From positions 1 through 64,000 of the forward strand of contig JACKOD010000006.1 of the NCBI GenBank assembly GCA_024234505.1: a stretch of 64,000 nucleotides of DNA. Direction: 5' to 3'. The position numbers were made by a program, and so were the translations under genes. The notes beneath the pieces are model-generated. The model saw only the letters and a list, made by a program, of their open reading frames with translations, had not been told where the DNA came from and did no database searches. Source of the stretch: Hahellaceae bacterium. GTDB taxonomy: Bacteria; Pseudomonadota; Gammaproteobacteria; Pseudomonadales; Oleiphilaceae. Below are positions 8,201-16,628 of this stretch, one piece after another (position 1 is the first letter of the stretch; the number at the start of each line of letters is the position of its first letter).

Positions 8201-11200
8201 ACGCCTGTTGGCCGGTGAAACGGTGTTCATTCCGCCGACGCAGCTCACACAGTATCCGCAAAAAAGCCTCAATGGCCCGGGCTCGGCCATGTTTGTTATG
8301 GTTCCCGTTCGCGATCCGGATGGAAAAATCATTGCCATTCTGGCGCGTAAATACAATCCGGCCACCAGCTTCAATCCGGTTTTGAAAAATGCCCGTATTT
8401 TATCCACCGGCGAAAGCTATGCCTTTGACAAACAGGCGCTGCTGCTGTCGAGCAGCCGGTTTGACGATCAGTTACAACAAATAAAGCTGTTACAACCCGG
8501 ACAGGAAAGCCCGCTGAATCTGCGAATTGTTGATCCCGGCGCAGATTTGTTGCGGGGCGACCCGGCCAGACCCGGCCAACACCCGCTTACTGTCATGGCC
8601 GCCAGCGCCACAACCGGCGAGCGAGGCAGTAATGTCGAAGGCTATCGCGATTATCGCGGTGTCACCGTATTTGGTGCCTGGCTCTGGAGTACCTCCCTGG
8701 ATATTGGCCTCACTTCCGAAGTGGATGCGGATGAAGCCCTGATTCCCTATTACAGCCTGCGCTTTACCCTGATGAGTCTGCTGGGGTTAACTTTACTGGT
8801 CTCAGTCGCCGCCATCCTGTTTACGCTGAACATTGGTCAAAGTGCCAGCCGGCGCTTAACCCAATCAAAAAATCAGCTGCAAAAACTGTTACGCGAGTAC
8901 GATAAAAACATCATCGCGTCTAAAACCGACATCAACGGGGCAATTACTTACGTGAGCGATGCCTTTGTGGCGATTTCCGGATTCAGCCGCGACGAGTTGC
9001 TGGGAAATTCACACCGGCTGATGTCGCATAAGGACATGCCAGCCTCAATATACCGTGAACTCTGGACAACCCTCTCCCAAGGAAAAACCTGGAAGGGCGA
9101 AATCAAAAACAGGACCAAATCCGGAGGTGAATACTGGATTTACGCCCGAATCTCTCCCTTATTCGACGACGAAGGCAATATTGAAGGTTATAGCTCCATC
9201 AAACACGACATTACCGATAAAAAGCGGGTGGAAGAGCTGTCTGCAACCCTCGAACAAAAGGTAGTCGACCGGACAAAGGCGCTGGTTGCCAAGGAAACCC
9301 AGTTGAAAGCATTGTTCTCGGCGCTCCCGGTCGGGGTTTCCATGATTAGCGCGGAAGGGGAAATTCTGGAAGCGAACGAAATATCGGAGCAATTTTTGGG
9401 CATGTCGGTCAACCAGCAACGCAACCAGAATGTGCAATCCGGCGAGTGGCAAATGATCCGACCCGATTACAGCATTCTGCCTGTCGAGGCCTTTCCCGCA
9501 TCGCGCGCACTGGCAGGTGAAAGCCTTATTAAAAATGAAATTATGGGAGTGTATCGTCCCGATCACTCACTGGTGTGGCTCAGCGTCAGCGCAGCACAAA
9601 TCGCGGCTGAAGCAGGCGGAGGGGTGGCGCTTGCTTTTGAAGATTTTACCGATCGAAAACTCGCTGAAGAAGCACTGACCGAAAGCGAAGCTCGCTTCCG
9701 GGGCTATTTCGAAAATGCCCAGATCGGCATGGCGATACTGAATCCGGCAGGAAGTCTACTGGAGGCCAACGACCGGCTGCTGGAGATGCTGGGGTTCAAT
9801 ATCGAGACACTCAAGCGAAAGCCCTGGGGTATCATGGCACACCCGGATGACAGGGAAGAAGGCACGCGACTGTTTTCACAATTACTGGATGGCTCGCTGA
9901 ACAACTATCATACCGATTGCCGGTTTGTCCGCAACGATGGCACAACGCTTTATACCAACCTGTCCGTTTCGAGCATTCGGGATGCCCACCAGAAACTGGA
10001 ACTGGTGCTGGCCTCGCTGATGGATATTACCGAACGCCGCCAGATGATGACCGAACTCATGGAGGCCAAAGCCGAAGCAGACAAGGCCAATCAGGCTAAA
10101 TCCGATTTTCTCGCCAACATGTCACACGAAATTCGCACACCAATGAATGCGATTATTGGTATGTCGCACCTGGCATTGCAAACCGAGCTCACCCGCCGCC
10201 AACGCAACTATATGGATAAAGTGCATCGGTCGGCGGAATCTCTGTTGGGCATCATCAATGACATTCTGGATTTCTCGAAAATTGAGGCAGGTAAACTTGA
10301 GATTGAGCATATCGACTTCCGGCTCGAAGATGTCTTCGAAAATCTGACCAATCTTGTTGGCATTAAAGCCGAAGAAAAATCGCTGGAATTATTATTCGAT
10401 ATTCCGGAAGCCATACCCACCGCGCTGATCGGCGACCCCCTGCGCCTCAGCCAAATTCTGATCAACCTCGGCAACAATGCGGTGAAGTTTACCGAACGGG
10501 GTGAAGTTGTTATTAGTGTGGCCTTGCAGGAAGTCACCATGGACCAGGTCACCCTGAAATTTTCAGTGCGCGATACCGGCGTAGGTATGACCCCGGAGCA
10601 GCAACGCGGCCTGTTCAAATCTTTCTCACAGGCAGACTCGTCCACCACCCGACAATATGGGGGCACCGGGTTGGGTCTGGCCATTTCCAAAAAGCTGACA
10701 GAGTTGATGCAGGGCGACATCGGGGCCGAAAGTGAGCAAGGTAAAGGAAGTACCTTCTATTTTACCGCCAGCTTTGGCAAGCAAAGCATCCCGAAACTCC
10801 CCCGCAAAGCAAGAATGGCCGATCTGGGGCACTTGCGCGTTTTAGTGGTCGATGACAATGCCTGTGCACGCGAGATTCTGGAGAGCATTCTCCTCTCCTT
10901 CGGGTTCTCCGTCGCCGTCGCAGCCAATGGGGAGGAGGCATTGGAAATCATCAAATCATGCGACCAAACCCATCCATTCCAGCTAGTCCTGATGGACTGG
11001 AAAATGCCCGGTGCCGACGGCATTGCAACAACGCACGCGATCCATGACGATCTGGGTCTCAACACACTCCCCACCGTGATGATGGTCACGGCCTACGGAC
11101 GGGATGCCGTATCACAGGCCGCCGCCGACGCCAATATCAGTGCCTATCTCACCAAGCCGGTCACCCCTTCGGCATTGCTGGATGCCATCATGCTGTCCTT

Positions 11201-12344
11201 CGGTCGAACGGTCAATCAGGCCAGCCGCGCCAGCAGTAAGCAATCCGAATTAGACGAAGCGATTAACAAACTTCGCGGAGCACATATTCTGCTGGTAGAA
11301 GACAACGAAGTGAATCAGGAACTGGCCATGGAACTGCTCACGCTCAACGGACTGACCGTCGCCATCGCCAACAACGGTGCCGAAGCACTGGAGCAGCTCC
11401 GCGATCAGGTATTTGATGGTGTACTGATGGATTGCCAGATGCCGGTGATGGATGGTTACGAAGCCACACGCGCCATTCGTGCACAGGCCAACCTGCAAAC
11501 GCTACCGGTACTGGCCATGACCGCAAACGCGATGACCGGTGATCGGGAAAAAGCGCTGGAAGCAGGCATGAACGATCACATCGCCAAGCCGATCGACCCC
11601 AATACCATGTTTCTGTGTATGGCGCACTGGATAACGCCGCGCCACCCTGCCCCTGCCACGCCCCCTCAGCCATCCACTGAGTCGCCCGTTAACGCCGACA
11701 ACCTTCCCTTACCCCGAATCAAGGGCGTCGACCTGTCGGCCGGTTTGCACACCACGCAAAACAATATCCCGCTCTATCACAAGCTGTTGAAAAAGTTTGG
11801 TGAAAGCCAGGCCACTTTCCCGGACGAATTTGATGCAGCATATCAAAGCGAAGACTACATTAAAGCAGAGCGTCTGGCGCATACACTCAAAGGATTAGCA
11901 GGAAATATTGGCGCGCACGCGGTGCAGGCCGCGGCCGCTGAACTGGAATCGATATGCCGTCAGGTCAAAGAACACCCTGCGAACGACCCGCTCCTGAAGC
12001 GTGAGCAAATGGCGCAGGTTCAGGCAGCGGAAGCACAGGTGAACGTGCAGCTCTCCCCCCTGCTCGCTGCGCTGAATGCATTCGGCCAGACGCACCACGC
12101 GGCCGACACACCGACGTTCGATACACCGGATAAAGATGATGGCCGATTACAGGGCTACCTGAGTGAGCTGCGAACACTGTTGGAAGACAACGATACCGAG
12201 GCAGCCGACATCATTGATGCTATTTTTGAATTACCGGGTCATTACGCGCAACAAACCGATTTCAAAGCCCTCGCCCAAGCGGTGGAAGAATACGACTTTG
12301 ATCGCGCCCTAATGGCCCTGAAAAGGCTACAGAAAGAGAAATAG
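5259..12344 (+). CDS. Giant BvgS-like hybrid sensor kinase with three periplasmic binding modules
   Basis: A 2361-residue unorthodox histidine kinase. Order seen: signal peptide (1-37); three tandem SBP_bac_3 (Venus-flytrap) modules at about 50-285, 300-535 and 545-785, each opening with the same x-W-hxxHPxxxxxV pattern; TM helix about 803-822; second TM about 838-862; an extracytoplasmic Cache-like domain (870-1165); TM about 1167-1190; three PAS domains (about 1210-1323, 1344-1467, 1474-1597); HisKA with phospho-His1623 in SHEIRTPMNA; HATPase; two receiver domains with Asp1913 (LMDWKMPG) and Asp2058 (LMDCQMPVMDG); and a C-terminal Hpt with His2208 (AHTLKGLAGN). All phosphorelay residues are intact. 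The flytraps suggest sensing of amino-acid-like or other small ligands, unidentified. An HD-GYP response regulator follows 75 bp downstream and is the likely partner. The ribosome site is weak. Confidence 0.95.
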   Translation: MKPALTYGLLTSIHRGHFALLFMLLILSALCSTRVSAQPADTGDLPALPKGLVELSAEEQDWLNNHPIVHLGVTNFLQPFDIIDEKEGYSGYNPAILQRLNEITGLQIVPQIYDDWQKMVEEVGRGDIAGALNLSETAALDPPLLYTAPMAESEVVNIVRQSDYIAPELNPQEHIGAIKGSVPASTPSPTPESSLVETFDNIHSALMALRAGKLDRIICLRPLFENSQRQSYIPGLAITAETTPAKTTLHIGVNPRHPELFSIIQKGLQALPAQDIHRLQAHWLDSRLEDKTLSRLFNPEETEWLRAHPVIRVAHMDSWPPLSYVDAHNQSEGVSVAFMNAVNSRLGNRLVPVPGVWKEILEQVKNAQLDAILDITPLESRLAFFNFTEPYLALSHAIVTRKQAPPLTTEAELKGKVAALEKGFGNVIYLREKFPEMEIKEYANTAEALEAVSRSEADFYAGNRAVTQYTIQSNMLQNLRISGRLDKKPSILAIGTRKDWPILRDILQKALEDISETERNQILSDWVDPEPSPAKLSNLHTTELVLTREETQWIKEHPRIRVHNELDWPPFNYAIDNTPQGYSIEYMRLLADKTGLNIEFITGPSWNEFMDMIKAKDIDVMLNIVKTPERSRFIKFTRPFIANPTMIVTRKTTDVRSLDDLAGKTMAVTEGFFFQEILQKKYPDIHQRLVKDQAEALKAVASGEADAALGSLTIMNHLIHRLFLDNLKISSFIGQTQFTGDLQIGVRDDWEPLRNILDKAIQSVTWEEEKNLQNKWFISPEETSENNPTKEKANLYGTVKWLFGLSIVIILLLFLTARLAINASQNDARVLQFGSIQFRHSILIGLGLFITIILVLTWLALDYNSEKIRERIRSSLQVILSSTQNQLENWLEQQKILVSGEVNNLELAELTQMLLTHASQLDSLRESEAQIKLRQHINATNIPGSEGFYLISAEGKTLASDTNLLVGFPNPLVFKNSMTLRRLLAGETVFIPPTQLTQYPQKSLNGPGSAMFVMVPVRDPDGKIIAILARKYNPATSFNPVLKNARILSTGESYAFDKQALLLSSSRFDDQLQQIKLLQPGQESPLNLRIVDPGADLLRGDPARPGQHPLTVMAASATTGERGSNVEGYRDYRGVTVFGAWLWSTSLDIGLTSEVDADEALIPYYSLRFTLMSLLGLTLLVSVAAILFTLNIGQSASRRLTQSKNQLQKLLREYDKNIIASKTDINGAITYVSDAFVAISGFSRDELLGNSHRLMSHKDMPASIYRELWTTLSQGKTWKGEIKNRTKSGGEYWIYARISPLFDDEGNIEGYSSIKHDITDKKRVEELSATLEQKVVDRTKALVAKETQLKALFSALPVGVSMISAEGEILEANEISEQFLGMSVNQQRNQNVQSGEWQMIRPDYSILPVEAFPASRALAGESLIKNEIMGVYRPDHSLVWLSVSAAQIAAEAGGGVALAFEDFTDRKLAEEALTESEARFRGYFENAQIGMAILNPAGSLLEANDRLLEMLGFNIETLKRKPWGIMAHPDDREEGTRLFSQLLDGSLNNYHTDCRFVRNDGTTLYTNLSVSSIRDAHQKLELVLASLMDITERRQMMTELMEAKAEADKANQAKSDFLANMSHEIRTPMNAIIGMSHLALQTELTRRQRNYMDKVHRSAESLLGIINDILDFSKIEAGKLEIEHIDFRLEDVFENLTNLVGIKAEEKSLELLFDIPEAIPTALIGDPLRLSQILINLGNNAVKFTERGEVVISVALQEVTMDQVTLKFSVRDTGVGMTPEQQRGLFKSFSQADSSTTRQYGGTGLGLAISKKLTELMQGDIGAESEQGKGSTFYFTASFGKQSIPKLPRKARMADLGHLRVLVVDDNACAREILESILLSFGFSVAVAANGEEALEIIKSCDQTHPFQLVLMDWKMPGADGIATTHAIHDDLGLNTLPTVMMVTAYGRDAVSQAAADANISAYLTKPVTPSALLDAIMLSFGRTVNQASRASSKQSELDEAINKLRGAHILLVEDNEVNQELAMELLTLNGLTVAIANNGAEALEQLRDQVFDGVLMDCQMPVMDGYEATRAIRAQANLQTLPVLAMTANAMTGDREKALEAGMNDHIAKPIDPNTMFLCMAHWITPRHPAPATPPQPSTESPVNADNLPLPRIKGVDLSAGLHTTQNNIPLYHKLLKKFGESQATFPDEFDAAYQSEDYIKAERLAHTLKGLAGNIGAHAVQAAAAELESICRQVKEHPANDPLLKREQMAQVQAAEAQVNVQLSPLLAALNAFGQTHHAADTPTFDTPDKDDGRLQGYLSELRTLLEDNDTEAADIIDAIFELPGHYAQQTDFKALAQAVEEYDFDRALMALKRLQKEK

Positions 12345-12419
12345 AGCGTTAAAAATATAAAGAAACATAAAGAGAAAAGAGTCATAAAGAGAAAACATCG
12401 CAGCCAGGAGCAGATTGCA

Positions 12420-13493
12420 ATGAGCACAGACAACGAACTCATGCCTGAAGCAGGTTTACCAAGTGACAAGCAAGTCATTCTGGTGGTGGACGATACGCCT
12501 GAGAATATTGACGTGCTGCGGGGGACGCTGCGTGAAGACTACAAGGTAAAGGCCGCACTCAATGGCGAAAAAGCGCTCGCACTGGCTTTTGCGGAACCGC
12601 ATCCTGATCTGATTCTGCTGGATATCATGATGCCCGGACTGGACGGTTATGATGTGTGCAAGGCACTGAAATCAAACCCCTCGACAAGACGTATTCCGGT
12701 CATATTTATTACGGCAAAAACCGCTGAAGAAGATGAAGAAAAAGGGCTTTCACTGGGAGCGGTAGACTACATTACCAAACCTATCAGCCCCCCTATTGTC
12801 CAGGCGCGAGCCAAAACCCATCTGGCGCTAAGCAACCAAAATCGCTACCTGGAACAAAAAGTGCGCGAACGCACCCGGGAGCTCCACGAAACCCGTCTCG
12901 AAATTATTCGTCGACTGGGCCGTGCTGCCGAATTCAAAGACAACGAAACAGGTTTGCATGTTATTCGAATGAGCCACTACTCACGATTGATCGCACAATC
13001 GGTATGTACCGATCCCCAATGGGTCGAACTGCTGTTCAATGCGGCCCCCATGCATGACATAGGCAAAATCGGCATCCCTGACCGAATTCTGCTGAAACCG
13101 GAGCGCCTGGATCAAGACGAATGGGAGATTATGAAAAAGCATCCTGAATTTGGTGCCAAGATCATTGGTGAGCACCCTTCGGAATTGCTTCGAATGGCGC
13201 GGGAGATTGCGCTCACCCACCATGAAAAGTGGGATGGCAGCGGTTATCCCAATCAATTGACAGGCGAGCAAATCCCTTTAGCCAGCCGAATTATTGCGCT
13301 GGCAGACGTCTTTGATGCACTGACAACACAACGCCCCTACAAAAAGGCCTGGCCCGTGGATGAGGCGCTCAAATATATCAATGACAAGCGGGGCCAGCAT
13401 TTTGATCCCGGTCTGGTCGACATTTTGCCGCAGATTTTGCCCGAGATACTTGAAATCAAGCAGCGCTATTCAGAAAACAAACAAGGAACCTGA
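12420..13493 (+). CDS. Response regulator with HD-GYP c-di-GMP phosphodiesterase domain
   Basis: A 357-residue RpfG-type protein. The receiver domain (about residues 18-135) has phospho-acceptor Asp68 in LLDIMMPGLDG and Lys120. A short coiled coil (140-165) leads to the HD-GYP domain (165-345) with HD at 212-213 (MHDIGKIGIPD), HH at 267-268 and GYP at 275-277 (DGSGYP), all metal- and substrate-binding residues of active c-di-GMP phosphodiesterases. Expected role: phosphorylation-controlled hydrolysis of c-di-GMP. A good ribosome site (AGGAG) precedes the ATG. It follows the giant kinase and precedes the alginate operon, whose Alg44 needs c-di-GMP, so it is placed to repress alginate synthesis. 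Confidence 0.93.
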   Translation: MSTDNELMPEAGLPSDKQVILVVDDTPENIDVLRGTLREDYKVKAALNGEKALALAFAEPHPDLILLDIMMPGLDGYDVCKALKSNPSTRRIPVIFITAKTAEEDEEKGLSLGAVDYITKPISPPIVQARAKTHLALSNQNRYLEQKVRERTRELHETRLEIIRRLGRAAEFKDNETGLHVIRMSHYSRLIAQSVCTDPQWVELLFNAAPMHDIGKIGIPDRILLKPERLDQDEWEIMKKHPEFGAKIIGEHPSELLRMAREIALTHHEKWDGSGYPNQLTGEQIPLASRIIALADVFDALTTQRPYKKAWPVDEALKYINDKRGQHFDPGLVDILPQILPEILEIKQRYSENKQGT

Positions 13494-13791
13494 GATCTCG
13501 AAAGCCATCCGGAGACAAAGTCAAAATTTCGTCATTTATTGGATATTTTTAACTGACACCGCTTACTCATTGATTTATACAATCAATAAATATACACCCA
13601 CGTCATACTTTAGGTTGTGTCGCCTAAAAATATCGCTAGAATGCAGCACTGTACGGGATTAAAAAACAACTCCTCCAACACTCCCTCAGCAGTAAGTGAA
13701 CAACGTTCTGCCGCCTTTGCGACAGCGCGATACTCATAATAGCGTTCACATATCCAGCAGGTAAGCACACAGACACACCTCGGCATGACGG
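13494..13791. promoter_or_regulatory. Intergenic region upstream of the alginate operon
   Basis: About 300 bp without a gene, AT-rich, and the probable site of the main alginate promoter. It contains a perfect inverted repeat ATTGATT-5-AATCAAT (13569-13587) that could be an operator. No AlgU-type GAACTT/TCTGA pair was recognised. Confidence 0.4.
13569..13587. repeat. 7-bp inverted repeat upstream of alg8
   Basis: ATTGATT TATAC AATCAAT is a perfect 7-bp dyad with a 5-bp spacer. The size and position are those of an operator for a dimeric regulator. No protein is assigned. Confidence 0.35.
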
Positions 13792-15372
13792 ATGATTTCC
13801 GGCACCGGGTTAAATTCGTTTGCAATGTACTTACGCGGTATGACTATGGACGGTAATGGTCACGACACACCGGTGTCCGACAAAACCTTTGCTTCTCAAT
13901 TTTTTGGCTGGATGGCGCTCTTTGGCATTCTTTTATTAATGTCTCAGGCCATCGACCCGGCTTATATTGACCCGTCACATCAAAAATTTATTTTTCTGAT
14001 CGGACTGATCGGGGCGTGGCGTTATAGCAATGCGCTCACCCACTATGTGCGGGGCATGTACTTCCTGCACTGGAAATTTCCTCGCATGCGTCGGGCGGTC
14101 ACCGCAATGGGTGATGCCGCCCTGCCTGAACACATCTATATGGTGGTCACCAGTTTCCGCATTCCGGCCCACACCACCTATAAGGTTTATCGTTCCGTTT
14201 TCCGCGAAGTGCAGCGCCTGCCTGTGCCCACGACGGTCGTGGTCTCTATTGTTGAAAAAGGCGATGAGCGTTTTATTAAAGACATCATGAGACAGGAAGT
14301 CACCGACCGCACCGACATCAAACTAGTGATTATCCGTGCCCGTGGTACCGGTAAGCGTGATGGCTTAGCCCATGCGTTTCGCGCCTTGTCACGTCAAATG
14401 CCGGTTGAAAACTCGGTAGTCGGGGTAGTGGATGGCGACACGATTCTGCTTCCCGGTTGTGTTGAAAATGCCGTCCGCTTTTTTGCCTATTTGCCCACTG
14501 TGGGCGGTATTACCACCAACGAATTTTGCGAAGTGGAAGGCGACAAACTGGTCAAGGAATGGCACACCATGCGCTTTGTCCAAAGACACATCAATATGTG
14601 TTCGATGGCCTTGTCCAAGCGGGTGCTGACCATGACAGGCCGCTTGTCCTTCTTTCGCGCTCAGGTACTGATCGACCCGGAATTTATCCGCGATGTCGAA
14701 GCCGACTACCTGCAACACTGGCGTCTGGGCAAGTTCCAGTTTCTGACCGGTGACGATAAATCCTCCTGGTTCAGCCTCATGCGAGCCGGCTGGGACACCT
14801 TTTATGTACCCGACAGCGACACGCTCACGGTGGAACACCCACCCGATAGTAACTTCTTTAAAGCCACCCGCCAGCTGATGTATCGCTGGTACGGAAACTC
14901 GCTACGGCAGAATTTTCGCGCGACCAAACTCCTGGGCTGGAAGCGACTGGGTGCCTTCACCATGTATGTGCTCTACGACCAACGCGTGTCTATGTGGACT
15001 TGTTTGATGGGACTCACCAGTTCACTGGTGGCTTCGATGATTTACGGAATGGAATTTCTGCTGGTGTATTTTTTCTGGATCGCGCTGTCACGCACGATTG
15101 TGACGCTGACTTTTGTATTTTCAGGGCACAAAGTCGATCCGATGTACCCGCTGGTACTGTATTACAACCAGATTGTCGGCTCCGTAATGAAGGTAAAAAC
15201 ACTCTTCAATATGGATAAGCAGAGTTGGACAAGACAAAAGACCACGCTCAGCAACACACGCTCCAGTCTGGATCAGAGGATCAGCCGCTGGAGCGCCAAC
15301 ACCATGCTGTTTTCTGCCACCTCGATTTTTTTGGGGTGCGTGGGCATGTTGATTGCTATGGCTCAATCCTGA
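13792..15372 (+). CDS. alg8: Alginate polymerase catalytic subunit Alg8
   Basis: An inner-membrane family 2 glycosyltransferase that polymerises mannuronate from GDP-mannuronate. Seen: N-terminal TM segments, the GT2 signature VVDGDTILLPG, the later TGDDKSSW segment (acceptor/catalytic region) and the YRWYGN segment matching the (Q/R)xxRW motif of processive synthases, then C-terminal TM helices. Pseudomonas Alg8 is about 494 residues. This frame from 13792 gives 526, so translation may start at ATG 13840 or 13846 instead; no candidate start has a clear ribosome site. It works with Alg44, which overlaps just downstream. It lacks the usual upstream algD. Confidence 0.95.
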   Translation: MISGTGLNSFAMYLRGMTMDGNGHDTPVSDKTFASQFFGWMALFGILLLMSQAIDPAYIDPSHQKFIFLIGLIGAWRYSNALTHYVRGMYFLHWKFPRMRRAVTAMGDAALPEHIYMVVTSFRIPAHTTYKVYRSVFREVQRLPVPTTVVVSIVEKGDERFIKDIMRQEVTDRTDIKLVIIRARGTGKRDGLAHAFRALSRQMPVENSVVGVVDGDTILLPGCVENAVRFFAYLPTVGGITTNEFCEVEGDKLVKEWHTMRFVQRHINMCSMALSKRVLTMTGRLSFFRAQVLIDPEFIRDVEADYLQHWRLGKFQFLTGDDKSSWFSLMRAGWDTFYVPDSDTLTVEHPPDSNFFKATRQLMYRWYGNSLRQNFRATKLLGWKRLGAFTMYVLYDQRVSMWTCLMGLTSSLVASMIYGMEFLLVYFFWIALSRTIVTLTFVFSGHKVDPMYPLVLYYNQIVGSVMKVKTLFNMDKQSWTRQKTTLSNTRSSLDQRISRWSANTMLFSATSIFLGCVGMLIAMAQS

Positions 15373-15472
15373 GAGATCCCAGCCCGATCCTTCAGGAATA
15401 AAACGACAAAACGCATTGTTAAACCAGAAGCAAAGGGCGCCCGGAGAGGCGCCAAACCGTGAGGCAAAACCC

Positions 15473-16624
15473 ATGAAACATCTTCAAGCCGTTGCTCCGC
15501 AGATTGTGCACGAAGCCATTGATGAACGTCAGCATGTGCGAGTCAAACTGCCCGCGCAGTTGTTGCTTGATGTTCGCGACACTCAAGTCCTGTGCCAAAT
15601 TGAAGATTTGTCGTTAGGCGGCATCAGCCTGACCTGTCCGAAGGAACTGACGCAAAACAAAATGTACAACGCCCACCTCTCACTGGTGGTAAAAACCTTT
15701 ACGTTGAAATTGGATATCACGCTCAAAGTGACGTCTCAGCGTGATCGCACCTTCGGTCTGGTCTTTGTGGATCTGGAAAAGGACAAGCAAGATGTTCTGC
15801 GTTTTCTGATCAATAGCTATCTGTCGGGCGAGATAGCCGAAATCGACGGCGTCTTTAACGTGCTACAGCGTGAAAACCACATTAAAGAGCGTAAAAAGAG
15901 TTTTGTAGCCAAACGCAGTATCGCCGAGCGTATTCAGGCGATCGCAGGATCAGGTCTGTACTTACTGGCAGGGCTGGGCATCCTTAGCGTTTTACTCTAC
16001 AAATGCTATCTATTCTTTTTCCGCGTAGAAGCGGTGAATGCCGTGGTGCAAGCCGACAGCTTCGAAATCAGCATGCCGGAAAATGGTCAGGTGCGCTTTC
16101 TGATAGAAAAAGGGGCCACTGAAGTACGCACAGGGCAACCCATTGCCAGTGTTTCTACCCAGTTGATGGCAAATTTCAATTCACCTGCTGACCTGCAGGC
16201 GCTGGCCAATCTGTCTCAGGCCGATCTACAGACCGTACTGGGTAAATCCCTGATTGAAACCGTCATCACCAGCCCCTGCGACTGTCTGGTTTATTTCCCG
16301 AATAAAACCACCGACCGCTATGCCTACAAAACCGAAGCCTTGATGCATTTGATTCCCAAAAATCAACCCATGGAAGTCGAGGCCAGCCTGCCATTCAACA
16401 AGCTCAATGAAACGGCATCCATCGAGCGCGTAGTGATCCGCATTTACGGCCAGGAAGACGCCGTGACCGGAACCGTGGTTGATTCGGCGCTGGATGCTGA
16501 AAACAATTTACTGAAACTGAAAATTCAGCCAGCCACAGCACTTCCTGCCAGCTTTTATCTGAAACCGGCGGCGGTGGAGTTCTACAAGCGTGTTCCGTTT
16601 TTCTCCGCGTTAATCGAAGGGTGA
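15473..16624 (+). CDS. alg44: Alginate co-polymerase / c-di-GMP receptor Alg44
   Basis: A 383-residue protein (Pseudomonas Alg44 about 389). The N-terminal cytoplasmic PilZ domain carries the full c-di-GMP motif: RxxxR at Arg19-Arg23 (ERQHVRVK) and DxSxxG at residues 45-50 (EDLSLGG). One TM helix follows (about 157-180), then a periplasmic membrane-fusion-like domain bridging to AlgK. Binding of c-di-GMP to PilZ activates Alg8. The ATG at 15473 is chosen over upstream in-frame starts because it has a GAGGC ribosome site, matches family length and clears the end of alg8. Confidence 0.95.
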   Translation: MKHLQAVAPQIVHEAIDERQHVRVKLPAQLLLDVRDTQVLCQIEDLSLGGISLTCPKELTQNKMYNAHLSLVVKTFTLKLDITLKVTSQRDRTFGLVFVDLEKDKQDVLRFLINSYLSGEIAEIDGVFNVLQRENHIKERKKSFVAKRSIAERIQAIAGSGLYLLAGLGILSVLLYKCYLFFFRVEAVNAVVQADSFEISMPENGQVRFLIEKGATEVRTGQPIASVSTQLMANFNSPADLQALANLSQADLQTVLGKSLIETVITSPCDCLVYFPNKTTDRYAYKTEALMHLIPKNQPMEVEASLPFNKLNETASIERVVIRIYGQEDAVTGTVVDSALDAENNLLKLKIQPATALPASFYLKPAAVEFYKRVPFFSALIEG

Positions 16625-16628
16625 GATC

